Positions 1-8,642 of a stretch of 64,000 bases of DNA are shown here, piece after piece. Numbering within the stretch: position 1 is the stretch's first letter; the number at the start of each line of letters is the position of its first letter. Below the pieces are notes generated by a model. It saw only the letters and a program-made list of their open reading frames with translations. It searched no databases and had not been told where the DNA came from. The DNA lies in the NCBI RefSeq assembly GCF_013155125.1, contig NZ_CP053564.1, forward strand, positions 193,501 through 257,500, read 5' to 3'. The translations under genes were made by a program, and so were the position numbers. This stretch comes from Pseudonocardia broussonetiae. GTDB taxonomy: Bacteria; Actinomycetota; Actinomycetes; Mycobacteriales; Pseudonocardiaceae.

Positions 1-514
1 GGTCGCGGCTGCCGGCGTAGGCCTCCCGCAGCCAGGCGGGCTCGGGCAGCTCGGGGAGCGTGCGCGGGTCGACGTCGACGGGGTGGCCGTCGAGGTCGGC
101 GTGGCGGCGGCGACCCACGGCGAGCACGTCGGGGTTGCGGGCGACGCGCGCGGTCAGGTGCTCGAGGAACCCCGGCTCGGGCACGGTGTCGGCGTCGAGG
201 AAGACCAGCACCTCGGCGCTCGTGTGCGCGACGCCGAGGTTGCGCGCGGCCGCCGCCCGGAAGCCGAGGTCGGGCTGGGTCACCACGCGCACCGGCGGGC
301 CGCCCGCGGGCGGTGCGGGCGGCGGGTCCGAGCCGTCGTCGGCGATCACCACCTCCACCGGCGGCAGGGTCTGGTGGCACAGCGCGTGCCAGGTGCGGGC
401 GAGCTGCCCGGGCTGGCGGTAGTGCGCGACGACGACCGCGACGCGCGGGCGCGGGGCCGGGTGCGCGTCGAGCAGGTTGTAGCGGTTGCCGGGGACGGGG
501 ACGTCGATCAGCAC
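1..514 (-). CDS. Glycosyltransferase family 2, C-terminus beyond window
   Basis: A GT-A fold glycosyltransferase, presumably transferring a sugar from a nucleotide donor in surface-glycan assembly. The 171 visible residues include a beta-strand with HYRQ at about residue 31, the metal/nucleotide motif ADDGS (58-62) and the DxD-type FLDAD (105-109), all typical of GT2. The GTG start at 514-512 overlaps the end of the preceding glycosyltransferase gene by 7 nt, so the two are translationally coupled. The 3' part lies outside the window, so acceptor specificity and any membrane segment cannot be judged. Confidence 0.85.
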   Translation of the reverse strand, partial: MLIDVPVPGNRYNLLDAHPAPRPRVAVVVAHYRQPGQLARTWHALCHQTLPPVEVVIADDGSDPPPAPPAGGPPVRVVTQPDLGFRAAAARNLGVAHTSAEVLVFLDADTVPEPGFLEHLTARVARNPDVLAVGRRRHADLDGHPVDVDPRTLPELPEPAWLREAYAGSRD

Positions 515-1446
515 GCGCGCAGCCCCCGGTAGAGCGCGGCGTGCGCGACGCCGGCGCCGCACGGCGGTGGGGCGGGCAGCCAGGTGCCGTCCGGGTCGGC
601 CAGGGCGGCGGTGACGTCGAGGTCGTCGTAGGGCGTCAGCGCGCCCGGGCGGCGGGCGGCCTGCTCGCGCACGTAGGCGCCGCGCGCGGCCAGCGGGCGC
701 CGGCCGCACCCCCACCAGGTGGCCAGGGTGCCGCTCGCGCTGACCGAGCGCCCCGGCACGACCGGCACGGTCACCGCGCGGGCCGCGGCGGTGAGGTCGG
801 CGTCGCTCAGGGCACCGGTGACGACGAGGTCGACGCCCGCCGCCGCCGCGCGCCTGGCCAGCGCCGCCACCAGTGCCCCGTGCCCCGGCGAGGGCCCGCC
901 CGCGGCGACCACCCGGGGCCGCGACGGGTGCCGCGCGGCGGCGTCGAGCACCTCGGCGTGCCCCTTGCCGGGGTAGAGGAAGCCGAGCACGCCGAGCGTC
1001 GGGCGGTCGGCCCAGCCGGGCGCGGCGCCGCCGGGCACGGGTGCCGGCACCGGCAGGTCGACGACGGTCGCGACCCGCCCGGAGAACGCCGCCACCTTCG
1101 CCGCCTCGTGCTCGGCGGACACGACGACGGCGTCGGCCGCGGCCACGACCCGCGCGTAGCCCGCGGTGCGGCGGGCGTCGCGGGCCGGGTCGGGATCGGC
1201 GCCGGGCACGTCGTGCAGGGTGACGACCAGCGGGCGCGGGACGCCGGCCGCCCAGGCGGTGAACGCGGCGGCGGCCGCAGCGATGTCGGCGCCCCAGAGG
1301 GCGTCGGTGAACTGGGCGTGCGTGACGTCCGCCGCTCCCCCGTCGACGCGCTCGATCCCGTGGGCGGCCGCGCGCTCGGCCACCAGCGCGGCGTGGCGCA
1401 CCACCCCGTGCCCGGCCGGGCCGGGGGCGGCGACGCGCACCTTCAC
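508..1446 (-). CDS. Glycosyltransferase, GT4/GT-B type
   Basis: A 312-residue protein with two Rossmann-like halves. It has TLHDVPG at 76-82, which in GT4 enzymes ends the acceptor half, and LGFLYPGKGH at 154-163, the usual start of the nucleotide-binding half. The GTG start at 1446 overlaps the upstream gene stop as GTGA; an upstream in-frame extension to 1542 lies wholly inside that gene and was not used. It is short for GT4 (usually 350-400 residues), and the final E-x7-E motif is weak. Donor and acceptor are unknown. It is co-transcribed with both neighbours in the minus-strand glycan operon. Confidence 0.8.
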   Translation of the reverse strand: MKVRVAAPGPAGHGVVRHAALVAERAAAHGIERVDGGAADVTHAQFTDALWGADIAAAAAAFTAWAAGVPRPLVVTLHDVPGADPDPARDARRTAGYARVVAAADAVVVSAEHEAAKVAAFSGRVATVVDLPVPAPVPGGAAPGWADRPTLGVLGFLYPGKGHAEVLDAAARHPSRPRVVAAGGPSPGHGALVAALARRAAAAGVDLVVTGALSDADLTAAARAVTVPVVPGRSVSASGTLATWWGCGRRPLAARGAYVREQAARRPGALTPYDDLDVTAALADPDGTWLPAPPPCGAGVAHAALYRGLRAC

Positions 1447-2465
1447 GCGGCCGCCCGCGCCGTCACCGACCGGTAGACCTCCGCGTGCACCGCCGCGATC
1501 CGCTCCCGCTGCACCCGCCGCGCCGCCGGGTCGGCCCGCCACGCCGGGCGCTCGGCGTGGGCCCGGCGCACGGCCGCGTGCAGCGAGGCGGCGTCAAGGC
1601 GGTGCTCGTCGTGGCCGTAGAGCAGGCACGGCGCCTGCTCGGCGTAGAAGCCGCAGTCGGGCGCCAGCACCGCCGTGCCGAGGTCGTGGCAGGCCTCCAG
1701 CCAGCCCGAGTGGGTGCCGAAGCGGTACGGGAGCACCGAGAGGTCGAGCGCGGACAGGTACTCCCACAGCTCGTCGTCGGTGAAGGGGGCGTGCACGCGC
1801 ACGTCCAGGTCGGGCAGAGCCGAGGCGACGGCGCGCCCGCGCGGGTCGTCGTGCGCGTCGATCCGCAGCCGCGCTCCGGGCAGCCCGTCGACGGCCGCGG
1901 CCAGCGCGCGGGCCACCGGCACCGGGTCGGCGTTGGCCCGCACGCTCTTGGCGTGCATCCCGACGAGGAACCCCGCGCGCGGCGGGCGGGGCGCGGCGAT
2001 CCGCTCCGGCGGGACGGCGTGCGGGTGCGGCACCACGGTCGCCTCCCGCCCCCAGCGGCGGGCGATCTCGCCCGCCGCGCCGGCGGTGAGGGTCAGCAGC
2101 GCGTCGGCCGCCGGGACCAGGACGCCGAGCGCGGCGTCGTGCGCGGCGGCATCGGTGTGGTGGGGGTTGCGCAGGTCGTGGACGGTGACGACGAGCGCCC
2201 GGCCGGCGTCGCGCAGCGCGGTGACGAGCGCGGCGAGCTGCGCGGGCGTGCGGTCGTCGTAGCCGAAGTGGACGTGCAGGACGTCGAACCCGTCGGAGTG
2301 CTCGCGCACCCACGACGGGTCGAGCATCGGCGGCGGCCACCACCGCCCGGGCGGCGCGCCGGGCACGGGCGGGTCGGGCAGGCGGAGCACGCCGTGGTCG
2401 CGGCCGTCGGGGTCGGCGAGGTGCCGGACGTAGACGTGACCGGACGGGACCGACGCGATGCGCAC
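1443..2465 (-). CDS. Glycosyltransferase, GT-B type
   Basis: A 340-residue protein, first gene of the minus-strand glycan operon. The segment HVHFGY (64-69) followed by TVHDLRNPHH (94-103) matches the acceptor side of GT4-like enzymes. The C-terminal half holds a GMHAKS segment and a DLSVLPYRFGTHSGW stretch where GT4 proteins bind the sugar nucleotide. GTG at 2465 was chosen because the longer reading frame to 2513 would leave only a few bases before the divergent gene at 2521. The intergenic region contains the 8-bp palindrome TTCGCGAA. Substrate unknown. Confidence 0.78.
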   Translation of the reverse strand: MRIASVPSGHVYVRHLADPDGRDHGVLRLPDPPVPGAPPGRWWPPPMLDPSWVREHSDGFDVLHVHFGYDDRTPAQLAALVTALRDAGRALVVTVHDLRNPHHTDAAAHDAALGVLVPAADALLTLTAGAAGEIARRWGREATVVPHPHAVPPERIAAPRPPRAGFLVGMHAKSVRANADPVPVARALAAAVDGLPGARLRIDAHDDPRGRAVASALPDLDVRVHAPFTDDELWEYLSALDLSVLPYRFGTHSGWLEACHDLGTAVLAPDCGFYAEQAPCLLYGHDEHRLDAASLHAAVRRAHAERPAWRADPAARRVQRERIAAVHAEVYRSVTARAAA

Positions 2466-2520
2466 TCGCCCCAGGTGCCCCGACGCGCCGGTTCGCGAAA
2501 CCCCGGGCAGCATCGGTCAC

Positions 2521-3432
2521 ATGGATCACGGACGCCGCCGCCACTACGGCGAGTTCTACGGCCTGGTCGACGAGCCCGGCCCGGTGACCCTGGTGCACGG
2601 CAACTGCCAGGCGGAGTCGCTGCGCGTGCTGCTCGCCGGGTCGCCGACGTTCGCGCCGCGGCCGGTGCGCGTGCCGCCGGTGCACGAGCTCACCGCCGAC
2701 GACCTGCCGCACCTGCACGCCCTGCTCGCCCGCACCGCACTGCTGCTGTCCCAGCCCGTCCGCGACGGCTACCGCGACCTGCCGCTGGGCACCGCCGAGC
2801 TGGCCGCGCGCCTGCCCGCGGGCGCGCGCGTCCTGCGCTGGCCGGTGGTGCGCTACGCGGGCCTGCACCCGTGGACGGTGATCGTCCGGCACCCCCTCGA
2901 CATGGCCGCGGTGCCGCCCGTCGTGCCCTACCACGACCTGCGCACCCTCACCGCCGCCGCAGGCCTGCCCCCCGCGCCGCGGCCCGACGCCGCGGCGCTG
3001 CGGGCCGCCGCGGCGCTGTCGGTCGCCGAGCTGGCGGCGCGCGAGGAGGCCACCGACGTCGGCGTGGCCGACCTGCTCGCCGGGTTCGGCACCGACGCCG
3101 CGCACACCCTCAACCACCCCGGCAACCCCGTGCTCATCGCGCTGGCCCGCCGCGTGCAGGCCGCGGTCGGGCTCCCGCCCGACGCCGACGACCCGGGCCG
3201 GGCGCTGCTCGGCGGGGTGCGCGCGCCGCTGGACCCCGACGTCCTCGACGCGCTGGGGCTGGACGCCGAGCCCCGCGCCCACTGGCTCGTCGACGGCGTC
3301 CCGGTCGACGACGGGCAGGTGCGGGCGGCCCAGCGGGACTGGTACTCCGCCCACCCCGAGTGGGTCGCGGCCGGGCTCGAGCGCCACGCGCCGCGACGGG
3401 AGATCCTCGCTATGACGCAGGTCACAGCGTGA
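2521..3432 (+). CDS. WcbI-like polysaccharide biosynthesis protein
   Basis: A 303-residue soluble protein carrying HGNCQAESL at residues 26-34, the signature of the WcbI family. WcbI proteins are putative CoA-binding acetyltransferases or esterases found in capsule and surface-polysaccharide clusters. The ATG at 2521 is preferred over an in-frame ATG at 2458, because the latter would run across the promoter region shared with the divergent glycosyltransferase. The gene stands just before the GT operon, which supports a role in modifying the same glycan. The catalytic activity of the family is not settled. Confidence 0.7.
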   Translation: MDHGRRRHYGEFYGLVDEPGPVTLVHGNCQAESLRVLLAGSPTFAPRPVRVPPVHELTADDLPHLHALLARTALLLSQPVRDGYRDLPLGTAELAARLPAGARVLRWPVVRYAGLHPWTVIVRHPLDMAAVPPVVPYHDLRTLTAAAGLPPAPRPDAAALRAAAALSVAELAAREEATDVGVADLLAGFGTDAAHTLNHPGNPVLIALARRVQAAVGLPPDADDPGRALLGGVRAPLDPDVLDALGLDAEPRAHWLVDGVPVDDGQVRAAQRDWYSAHPEWVAAGLERHAPRREILAMTQVTA

Positions 3433-3496
3433 TCCACGCATGGGCGCGGGTATCCGGGGTCGCCATCACCCCGCTGTCCAGAACCAGGAGCCCGCC

Positions 3497-3523
3497 GTGT
3501 CGCCGACCCGTCGTTCCCGTTGA
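3497..3523 (+). CDS. Possible 8-codon leader ORF before the GT operon
   Basis: A GTG-initiated ORF of eight codons (V-S-P-T-R-R-S-R) has an AGGAG Shine-Dalgarno sequence at 3486-3490. Its TGA overlaps the TTG start of the next gene as TTGA. The TTG itself has no clear ribosome binding site, so the short ORF could deliver ribosomes by termination-reinitiation. It is visible in sequence only; the alternative is that the glycosyltransferase start is misplaced. Confidence 0.35.
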   Translation: MSPTRRSR

Positions 3524-4584
3524 GCAGACACCGCATCGCGCTCGTCGCCTCCGCCCGCTACCCCATCCGCGAACCGTTCGCCGGCGGCCTGGAGGCCCAC
3601 ACCTGGCAGCTCGCGTCGCGGCTGCGCGCGCGGGGCCACGAGGTCACCGTGTTCGGCGGGGCCGGCTCCGACCCCGCGCTCGGCGTCCGCGAGATGGCGC
3701 CCCTCCCCCCGCTGACCGGGCACGCCCGCAGCGACGTGAGCATGCCCGCCGAGTGGTTCCTGGCCGAGCACCACGCGTACCTGGGCCTCATGCTCGAGCT
3801 GTCGTCCCCCGACGCCCCCTACGACGTCGTGCACAACAACTCGCTGCACTACCTGCCCGTCGCGATGGGCCCGGCCGTGCGGCGCCCGGTCGTGACGACG
3901 CTGCACACCCCGCCGACGCCGTGGCTGGAGTCGGCGATCCGGCTGCCCCGCAGCGGGGGCCGGCCCCGGTTCGCCGCGGTCAGCCACACCACCGCGGGCC
4001 AGTGGCGCGGCCTCGTCCCCGACGTCCGGGTGGTGCGCAACGGCGTCGACACCGCCGCGTGGACGCCCGGCCCCGGCGGCGGCACGCCCGTCTGGTCGGG
4101 GCGGATCGTGCCCGAGAAGGGGCCGGTCGAGGCGATCCGTGCGGCCCGCGCCGCCGGGAGCGGGCTGCGCCTGGCCGGGCCGCGGCCCGACCGCCGCTGG
4201 TTCGAGGCCGAGGTCGCGCCGCTGCTGGGCGACGGCATCGAGTACGTCGGGCACCTCGACCACACCGCGCTCGCCCGGCTCGTCGGCTCGGCATCGGTGG
4301 CCGTGGTGTCGCCGTGCTGGGACGAGCCGTACGGGCTCGTCGTCGCCGAGGCGCTGGCCTGCGGCACGCCGATCGCGGGGTTCGCCCGGGGCGCGCTGCC
4401 CGAGCTGCTCGACGCGACGTGCGGCGTGCTCGCCGATCCCGGTGACGTCGACGGCCTCGCCGCCGCGATCCCGGCGGCCGCGCGGCTGGACCGAGCCGCC
4501 GTGCGCCGCCGCGCGGAAGACGTGTGCTCCGTCGAGGCGATGGTGCGCGGCTACGAGGACCTCTACGACGAGCTCGTCGCGTGA
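3520..4584 (+). CDS. Glycosyltransferase family 4
   Basis: A 354-residue GT4 retaining glycosyltransferase. Key segments are GGLEAHTW (22-29, the N-terminal glycine-rich acceptor loop), RNGVD then GRIVPEKGP (start of the nucleotide-sugar half), and DEPYGLVVAEALACGTP (268-284) with the E-x7-E pair that binds the donor. It starts the overlapping plus-strand operon. The TTG start gives the correct N-terminal beta-strand (RIALVASARYP). The stop overlaps the next GTG as GTGA. It likely acts on the cytoplasmic face of the membrane on a lipid-linked or free glycan; donor unknown. Confidence 0.85.
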   Translation: MSRHRIALVASARYPIREPFAGGLEAHTWQLASRLRARGHEVTVFGGAGSDPALGVREMAPLPPLTGHARSDVSMPAEWFLAEHHAYLGLMLELSSPDAPYDVVHNNSLHYLPVAMGPAVRRPVVTTLHTPPTPWLESAIRLPRSGGRPRFAAVSHTTAGQWRGLVPDVRVVRNGVDTAAWTPGPGGGTPVWSGRIVPEKGPVEAIRAARAAGSGLRLAGPRPDRRWFEAEVAPLLGDGIEYVGHLDHTALARLVGSASVAVVSPCWDEPYGLVVAEALACGTPIAGFARGALPELLDATCGVLADPGDVDGLAAAIPAAARLDRAAVRRRAEDVCSVEAMVRGYEDLYDELVA

Positions 4585-5588
4585 TCGCCTACTACGTGCA
4601 CCACCAGGGCAGCGGGCACGTCCACCGCGCCTCCTCCATCGCCGCGCAGGCGCGGACGCCGGTCGTCGGGCTGTCCGGCCGGCCCCGGCCCGCGGGCTGG
4701 ACCGGTGACTGGGTCGACCTGCCCGACGACAGCGACGGCGTCGACGCTTCCTCGCGGGACGTCACCGCGGGCGGCACCCTGCACTGGGTGCCGCGGCGGC
4801 ACGCGGGCCTGGCCGAGCGGATGCGGCGGGTGTCGGAGACCGTCGCGCGGGCGTCGCTCGTCGTCGTCGACGTGTCGGTGGAGGTGGCGCTGCTCGCGCG
4901 GCTGCACGGCGTGCCGGTCGTCGTCGTGGCGCAGCCGGGTGAGCGCACCGACCGCCCGCACCGCACCGCCTACGACCTGGCCGAGCGCATCCTCGCGCCC
5001 TGGCCCGTGCGCCCCGCCGGCGGCTGGCCCGACGGGTGGACCGCCAAGACCGTGCACCTCGGCGCGCTGTCCCGGTTCGACGCGCACCCGGCGCCGGCCG
5101 CGGGCGACCCGTGCCGCGTGCTGGTCCTGTGGGGCCGCGGCGGCATCGACGTCGGCCCGGACCGGATCGCCGCCGCGGCGGCCGCCACCCCCGGGCACCG
5201 CTGGGTCGTGGCCGGGCCGCACCCCGGCCCCGGCGCGTGGCCGGCGAACCTGACCTGGCTCGGCTGGGTCGACGACGTGTGGGCCGAGCTGTCCGCGGCC
5301 GGCGTCGTCGTGACCCACGCCGGGCAGAACGCGCTGGCCGAGGTGGCCGCGGCCCGGCGGCCGGCCGTCGTGGTGCCGCAGCGTCGCCCGTTCGGCGAGC
5401 AGGACGCGACGGCCGCGGCGCTCGCCCGCGCCGGGATCGCCGAGCCGACCGGGAGCTGGCCCGAGCCCGCCGCCTGGCCCGCGCTGCTGGCCCGCGCGGC
5501 GCAGCGGGGCGGCACCGGCTGGGACGCCTGGTCCACCGGCACGGGAGCCGCCCGCGCGGCGGCGCTGCTCGACGGGCTGGCCGCGTGA
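4581..5588 (+). CDS. MurG-like (GT28-type) glycosyltransferase
   Basis: A 335-residue GT-B protein. It opens with a Y-x-x-HHQGSGHVHRA nucleotide-fold loop at residues 4-16 and has THAGQNALAEV near 244-254, which matches the UDP-sugar binding loop of MurG and other GT28 C-terminal domains. GTG at 4581 overlaps the upstream stop by 4 nt, and its own TGA overlaps the next GTG. MurG relatives transfer GlcNAc, so an N-acetylhexosamine donor is plausible. That would suit the downstream PIG-L deacetylase, but it is inference. Confidence 0.78.
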   Translation: MIAYYVHHQGSGHVHRASSIAAQARTPVVGLSGRPRPAGWTGDWVDLPDDSDGVDASSRDVTAGGTLHWVPRRHAGLAERMRRVSETVARASLVVVDVSVEVALLARLHGVPVVVVAQPGERTDRPHRTAYDLAERILAPWPVRPAGGWPDGWTAKTVHLGALSRFDAHPAPAAGDPCRVLVLWGRGGIDVGPDRIAAAAAATPGHRWVVAGPHPGPGAWPANLTWLGWVDDVWAELSAAGVVVTHAGQNALAEVAAARRPAVVVPQRRPFGEQDATAAALARAGIAEPTGSWPEPAAWPALLARAAQRGGTGWDAWSTGTGAARAAALLDGLAA

Positions 5589-6415
5589 CCCGCACCGCCG
5601 TGATCACGCCCGTCCGCGGGCGCGCCGCGCACCTGCACCGCCAGCGCGCCGGGCTGGCGGCCGACCCGCCGGACGTGCACGTCGTCGTGGCGATGGGGGC
5701 CGAGCCCGAGCTCGCCGACGTGCCCGGTGCACCGCCCGTCACGGTCGTCCGGGTGCCGGTGCCGGCCACCGGGCTGCCGCTCTCGGCCGCCCGCAACGCC
5801 GGCGCGGCCGCCGCCGCGGGCGCCGACCTGCTCGTGTTCCTCGACGTCGACTGCGTCCCCGCACCCGGGATGCTGCGCCGCTACGCCGACGCCGCGCGCC
5901 GCGTCGACGGGCCGGCGCTGCTGTGCGGGCCGGTGCACCACCTGCCGCCCGCCCCGCACGGCGGCTACCCGGCCGCCGACCGGCTGGCGGCGCTCGCACC
6001 CCCGCACCCCGCCCGCCCCGCCCCGTCCGACGGGGAGATCGTCGCGGAGTCGCGGTGGGAGCTGTTCTGGTCGCTGTCCTTCGCCGTCACGCCCGCCACG
6101 TGGGACGCGCTCGGCGGGTTCTGCGAGGACTACACCGGCTACGGCGGCGAGGACACCGACTTCGCCTGCGCCGCCCGCGACGCCGGTGCCGGCCTGTTCT
6201 GGGTGGGCGGCGCGAGCGCGTTCCACCAGCACCACCCGCCCGCGCGGGAGACCCCGGAGCGGATCGCGGAGATCGTCCGCAACGCCCGGCTGTTCCGCCG
6301 CCGCCGGGGGTGGTGGCCGATGACCGGCTGGCTGCACGAGCTCCACGCGCGCGGGGTCGTGGTCTTCGACCCGGCGCGCGACGCGCTGCACCTGTCTGCG
6401 GAAGGAACCCCGTGA
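5585..6415 (+). CDS. Glycosyltransferase family 2 with galactosyltransferase-like C-terminus
   Basis: A 276-residue GT-A enzyme. It has an NAGAAAAAGADLL helix-strand followed by FLDVDCVP (about 84-91, DxD metal site), then YTGYGGEDTDFACAARDAG near residue 185. That last motif is the C-terminal signature of beta-1,4-galactosyltransferase-like and chondroitin-polymerase-like GT2 domains. It lies in the overlapping operon (GTGA at both ends). No membrane segment is seen, so it is probably cytoplasmic and acts on an intermediate made by the two preceding transferases. Confidence 0.83.
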   Translation: MTRTAVITPVRGRAAHLHRQRAGLAADPPDVHVVVAMGAEPELADVPGAPPVTVVRVPVPATGLPLSAARNAGAAAAAGADLLVFLDVDCVPAPGMLRRYADAARRVDGPALLCGPVHHLPPAPHGGYPAADRLAALAPPHPARPAPSDGEIVAESRWELFWSLSFAVTPATWDALGGFCEDYTGYGGEDTDFACAARDAGAGLFWVGGASAFHQHHPPARETPERIAEIVRNARLFRRRRGWWPMTGWLHELHARGVVVFDPARDALHLSAEGTP

Positions 6416-7353
6416 CCCTGCTCGACGCCCGTCCCCCCGCCGCCGTCCCCGACCCGGGCGCGGCGCTGGGCCCCGCCCTCGCCGACGCCGTCCGCGGCGC
6501 GCTGCCCCGCCCCGGCCACGGCGACACCGCGGGCCGCTGGCGGACGCTCGCCCGCTGGGGCCGCACCGACCTCGTCCTCGCCCGCCTGGCCGAGGGCCAC
6601 GCCGACGCGCTCGCGATCCTCGCCGAGGCCGGCTGCGACCCCGTCGGGAGAGCGCTCTACGGAGTCTGGGCCGCGCGGTCGGCCGGCACCGGCGCGGTCC
6701 TGCGCGACGGCGCCCTGCACGGCGTCGTCCGCTTCTGCTCCGGCGCGCACCGGCTCGACCGCGCGCTCGTCGTCGCCGGGGACGTGCTCGTCGACGTCGA
6801 CGTGCGCGACCCGCGCGTGCGGCCCGTGAAGGGCACCTGGAACCCGGCGGGGATGGTCGCCAGCGACAGCGTCGACGTGGAGTTCCAGGGTGTGCCCGCG
6901 GACCGCCGCGTCGGCCCGCCCGCGTTCTACACCGCCCGCCCGGGGTTCTGGTTCGGCGGCGGCGGGGTCGCGGCGGTGTGGCTCGGCGGCGCCGCCGGTG
7001 CCGTCGACGACGTGCGCGGGCTCACCGGCGACGACCCGCACCGCCTCGGCCACCTCGGCGCCCTGCACACCGCCCTCGCCGTGACCGACGCCCTGCTCGA
7101 GCGCACCGCGCACGACATCGACGCCGACCCGGCCGCCGACCACACCACGGCGGTGTGGACGGCCCGCGCGGCCGCCGAGCAGCTCGTCCGCACGGTCCTG
7201 GACCGGGCGCCGCGCATCGCGGGCACCACCGGGCTGACCCGCGAGCCCGGCCCCGGCCTGCGGCTCTCCGACCTGGGCGTCTACGTCCGCCAGCACCACG
7301 CCGAGCGCGACCTGGCCGCGCTCGGCGCCCGCCTCACCGAGGAGCCCGCATGA
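6412..7353 (+). CDS. Short acyl-CoA dehydrogenase-like flavoprotein
   Basis: A 313-residue protein resembling the middle and C-terminal domains of acyl-CoA dehydrogenases. It has VVRFCSGAHRLDRALV near 103-118, equivalent to the FAD/acyl-binding middle-domain strand (usually K-x-FCSGA), followed by a helical C-terminal half ending in YVRQHHAERDL. It is 60-90 residues shorter than normal, mostly at the N-terminus, and no obvious catalytic glutamate can be placed. In this operon it could desaturate or otherwise oxidise an acyl group or a sugar-linked substrate. Start GTG 6412 and stop both overlap neighbours by 4 nt. Confidence 0.68.
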   Translation: MTLLDARPPAAVPDPGAALGPALADAVRGALPRPGHGDTAGRWRTLARWGRTDLVLARLAEGHADALAILAEAGCDPVGRALYGVWAARSAGTGAVLRDGALHGVVRFCSGAHRLDRALVVAGDVLVDVDVRDPRVRPVKGTWNPAGMVASDSVDVEFQGVPADRRVGPPAFYTARPGFWFGGGGVAAVWLGGAAGAVDDVRGLTGDDPHRLGHLGALHTALAVTDALLERTAHDIDADPAADHTTAVWTARAAAEQLVRTVLDRAPRIAGTTGLTREPGPGLRLSDLGVYVRQHHAERDLAALGARLTEEPA

Positions 7354-8642
7354 CCCGGCCGCTGACCCCGCCCGCGGACTGGCGCCCGCTGCTCACCGGG
7401 CTCGGGGCCTTCGACGTCGCCGCGCTCGCCGGGGAGCGGGTGGTCGTCGTGGCCGCGCACCCCGACGACGAGACGCTCGGCGCCGGCGGGCTGATGCGGG
7501 CGCTGCACCGGGCGGGCGCGTGCGTGGAGCTCGTGGTGGCCACCGACGGCGAGGCCGCGTTCCCCGCGCTCGACGGGACCGCCCGCGCCGCGCTCGCCGC
7601 CACCCGGCGTGACGAGCTCGACGCCGCGCTCGACGCCCACGGGATGGCCGGTGTGCCGGTGCACCGCCTCGGGATGCCCGACTCCGCCCTCGACGCCGAC
7701 GTCCTCGCCGCCGCGCTGGCGCCGCTGCTCCTGGGCGCCGAGGCCGTCCTCGCCCCGTGGAGCGGCGACCCGCACCCCGACCACGCCGCGGCCGGGCGGG
7801 CCGTCGCGGCCGCCGCCCCCGTGACCACGACCCGCTGGAACTACCCGATCTGGATGTGGCCGTGGCTGCGCGCGGACGACCCGGACGTCCCCTGGCCGTT
7901 CGCCCGCGCCCACCACCTGGACGCCGACGCGCGGGACGCCAAGCGGCGGGCCGTGGCGTGCTTCGCGTCGCAGACCGGGCCGGGACCGGACGGCGCGGCG
8001 CCGGTCGTCGGTCCGGAGGTGCTCGCGCACTTCGACACCGGCACCGAGGTCGTGTTCCGCGATCCGGTCGCGGAGGGCGCGCCGGCCGGGCGCTTCGACG
8101 ACCTCTACGCCACCGACGGCGGCGACCCCTGGGACACCCGCACGAGCTTCTACGAGCGGCGCAAGCGCGCGGTGCTGCTCGCCTGCCTGCCCCGCGAGCA
8201 CTACCGGCACGCCGCCGAGCCCGCCTGCGGGACCGGCGCGCTGACCCGGGAGCTGGCCGCGCGCTGCGACCGGCTCGACGCCTCCGACGCCGCCGCGGCG
8301 GCCGTCGACCTCGCGCGCACCGCCGTCGAGGGGACCGGTGCGACCGTGGAGCGCGCCGCCCTGCCCGACGCCGCCGCGCTGCCCGCCGGGCTCGACCTCG
8401 CCGTCGTCTCCGAGGTCCTCTACTACCTCGCCGACGACGTCCTGGCCGCCACCGTCGACCGGATCGCCGAGGCCGTGGAGCCCGGCGGCGACGTCGTGAT
8501 CGCGCACTGGCGGGGCTGGCCGGCCGAGGCCCCGCGCGACGCCGCGGCGACCCACCGGGTGCTGCTCGACGACCCCCGGTTCACGGCGCTGGTGACCCAC
8601 GTCGACGAGGAGTTCCTGCTGCACGTGCTGCGGCGCGCGTGA
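7350..8642 (+). CDS. Fused PIG-L deacetylase / SAM-dependent methyltransferase
   Basis: A 430-residue two-domain enzyme. Residues about 25-235 form a PIG-L/LmbE zinc deacetylase with AHPDDETLGAGG near 35-46 and HPDH near 140 (zinc ligands and catalytic Asp). This family removes N-acetyl groups from GlcNAc conjugates (PIG-L, MshB, BshB). Residues 245-430 form a class I methyltransferase of NodS type, with EPACGTGALTREL near 290 as the SAM loop. The fusion suggests that a freed amine is methylated directly, as NodB then NodS do in Nod-factor synthesis, but this is analogy. Start ATG overlaps the previous stop (ATGA); stop overlaps the next GTG. Confidence 0.85.
   Translation: MTRPLTPPADWRPLLTGLGAFDVAALAGERVVVVAAHPDDETLGAGGLMRALHRAGACVELVVATDGEAAFPALDGTARAALAATRRDELDAALDAHGMAGVPVHRLGMPDSALDADVLAAALAPLLLGAEAVLAPWSGDPHPDHAAAGRAVAAAAPVTTTRWNYPIWMWPWLRADDPDVPWPFARAHHLDADARDAKRRAVACFASQTGPGPDGAAPVVGPEVLAHFDTGTEVVFRDPVAEGAPAGRFDDLYATDGGDPWDTRTSFYERRKRAVLLACLPREHYRHAAEPACGTGALTRELAARCDRLDASDAAAAAVDLARTAVEGTGATVERAALPDAAALPAGLDLAVVSEVLYYLADDVLAATVDRIAEAVEPGGDVVIAHWRGWPAEAPRDAAATHRVLLDDPRFTALVTHVDEEFLLHVLRRA

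Noticed and set aside
1485..4445. Very long plus-strand reading frame across several genes
   Set aside because: It is antisense or out of frame to genes with recognisable domains and consists of Arg/Pro/Ala-rich text caused by high GC.
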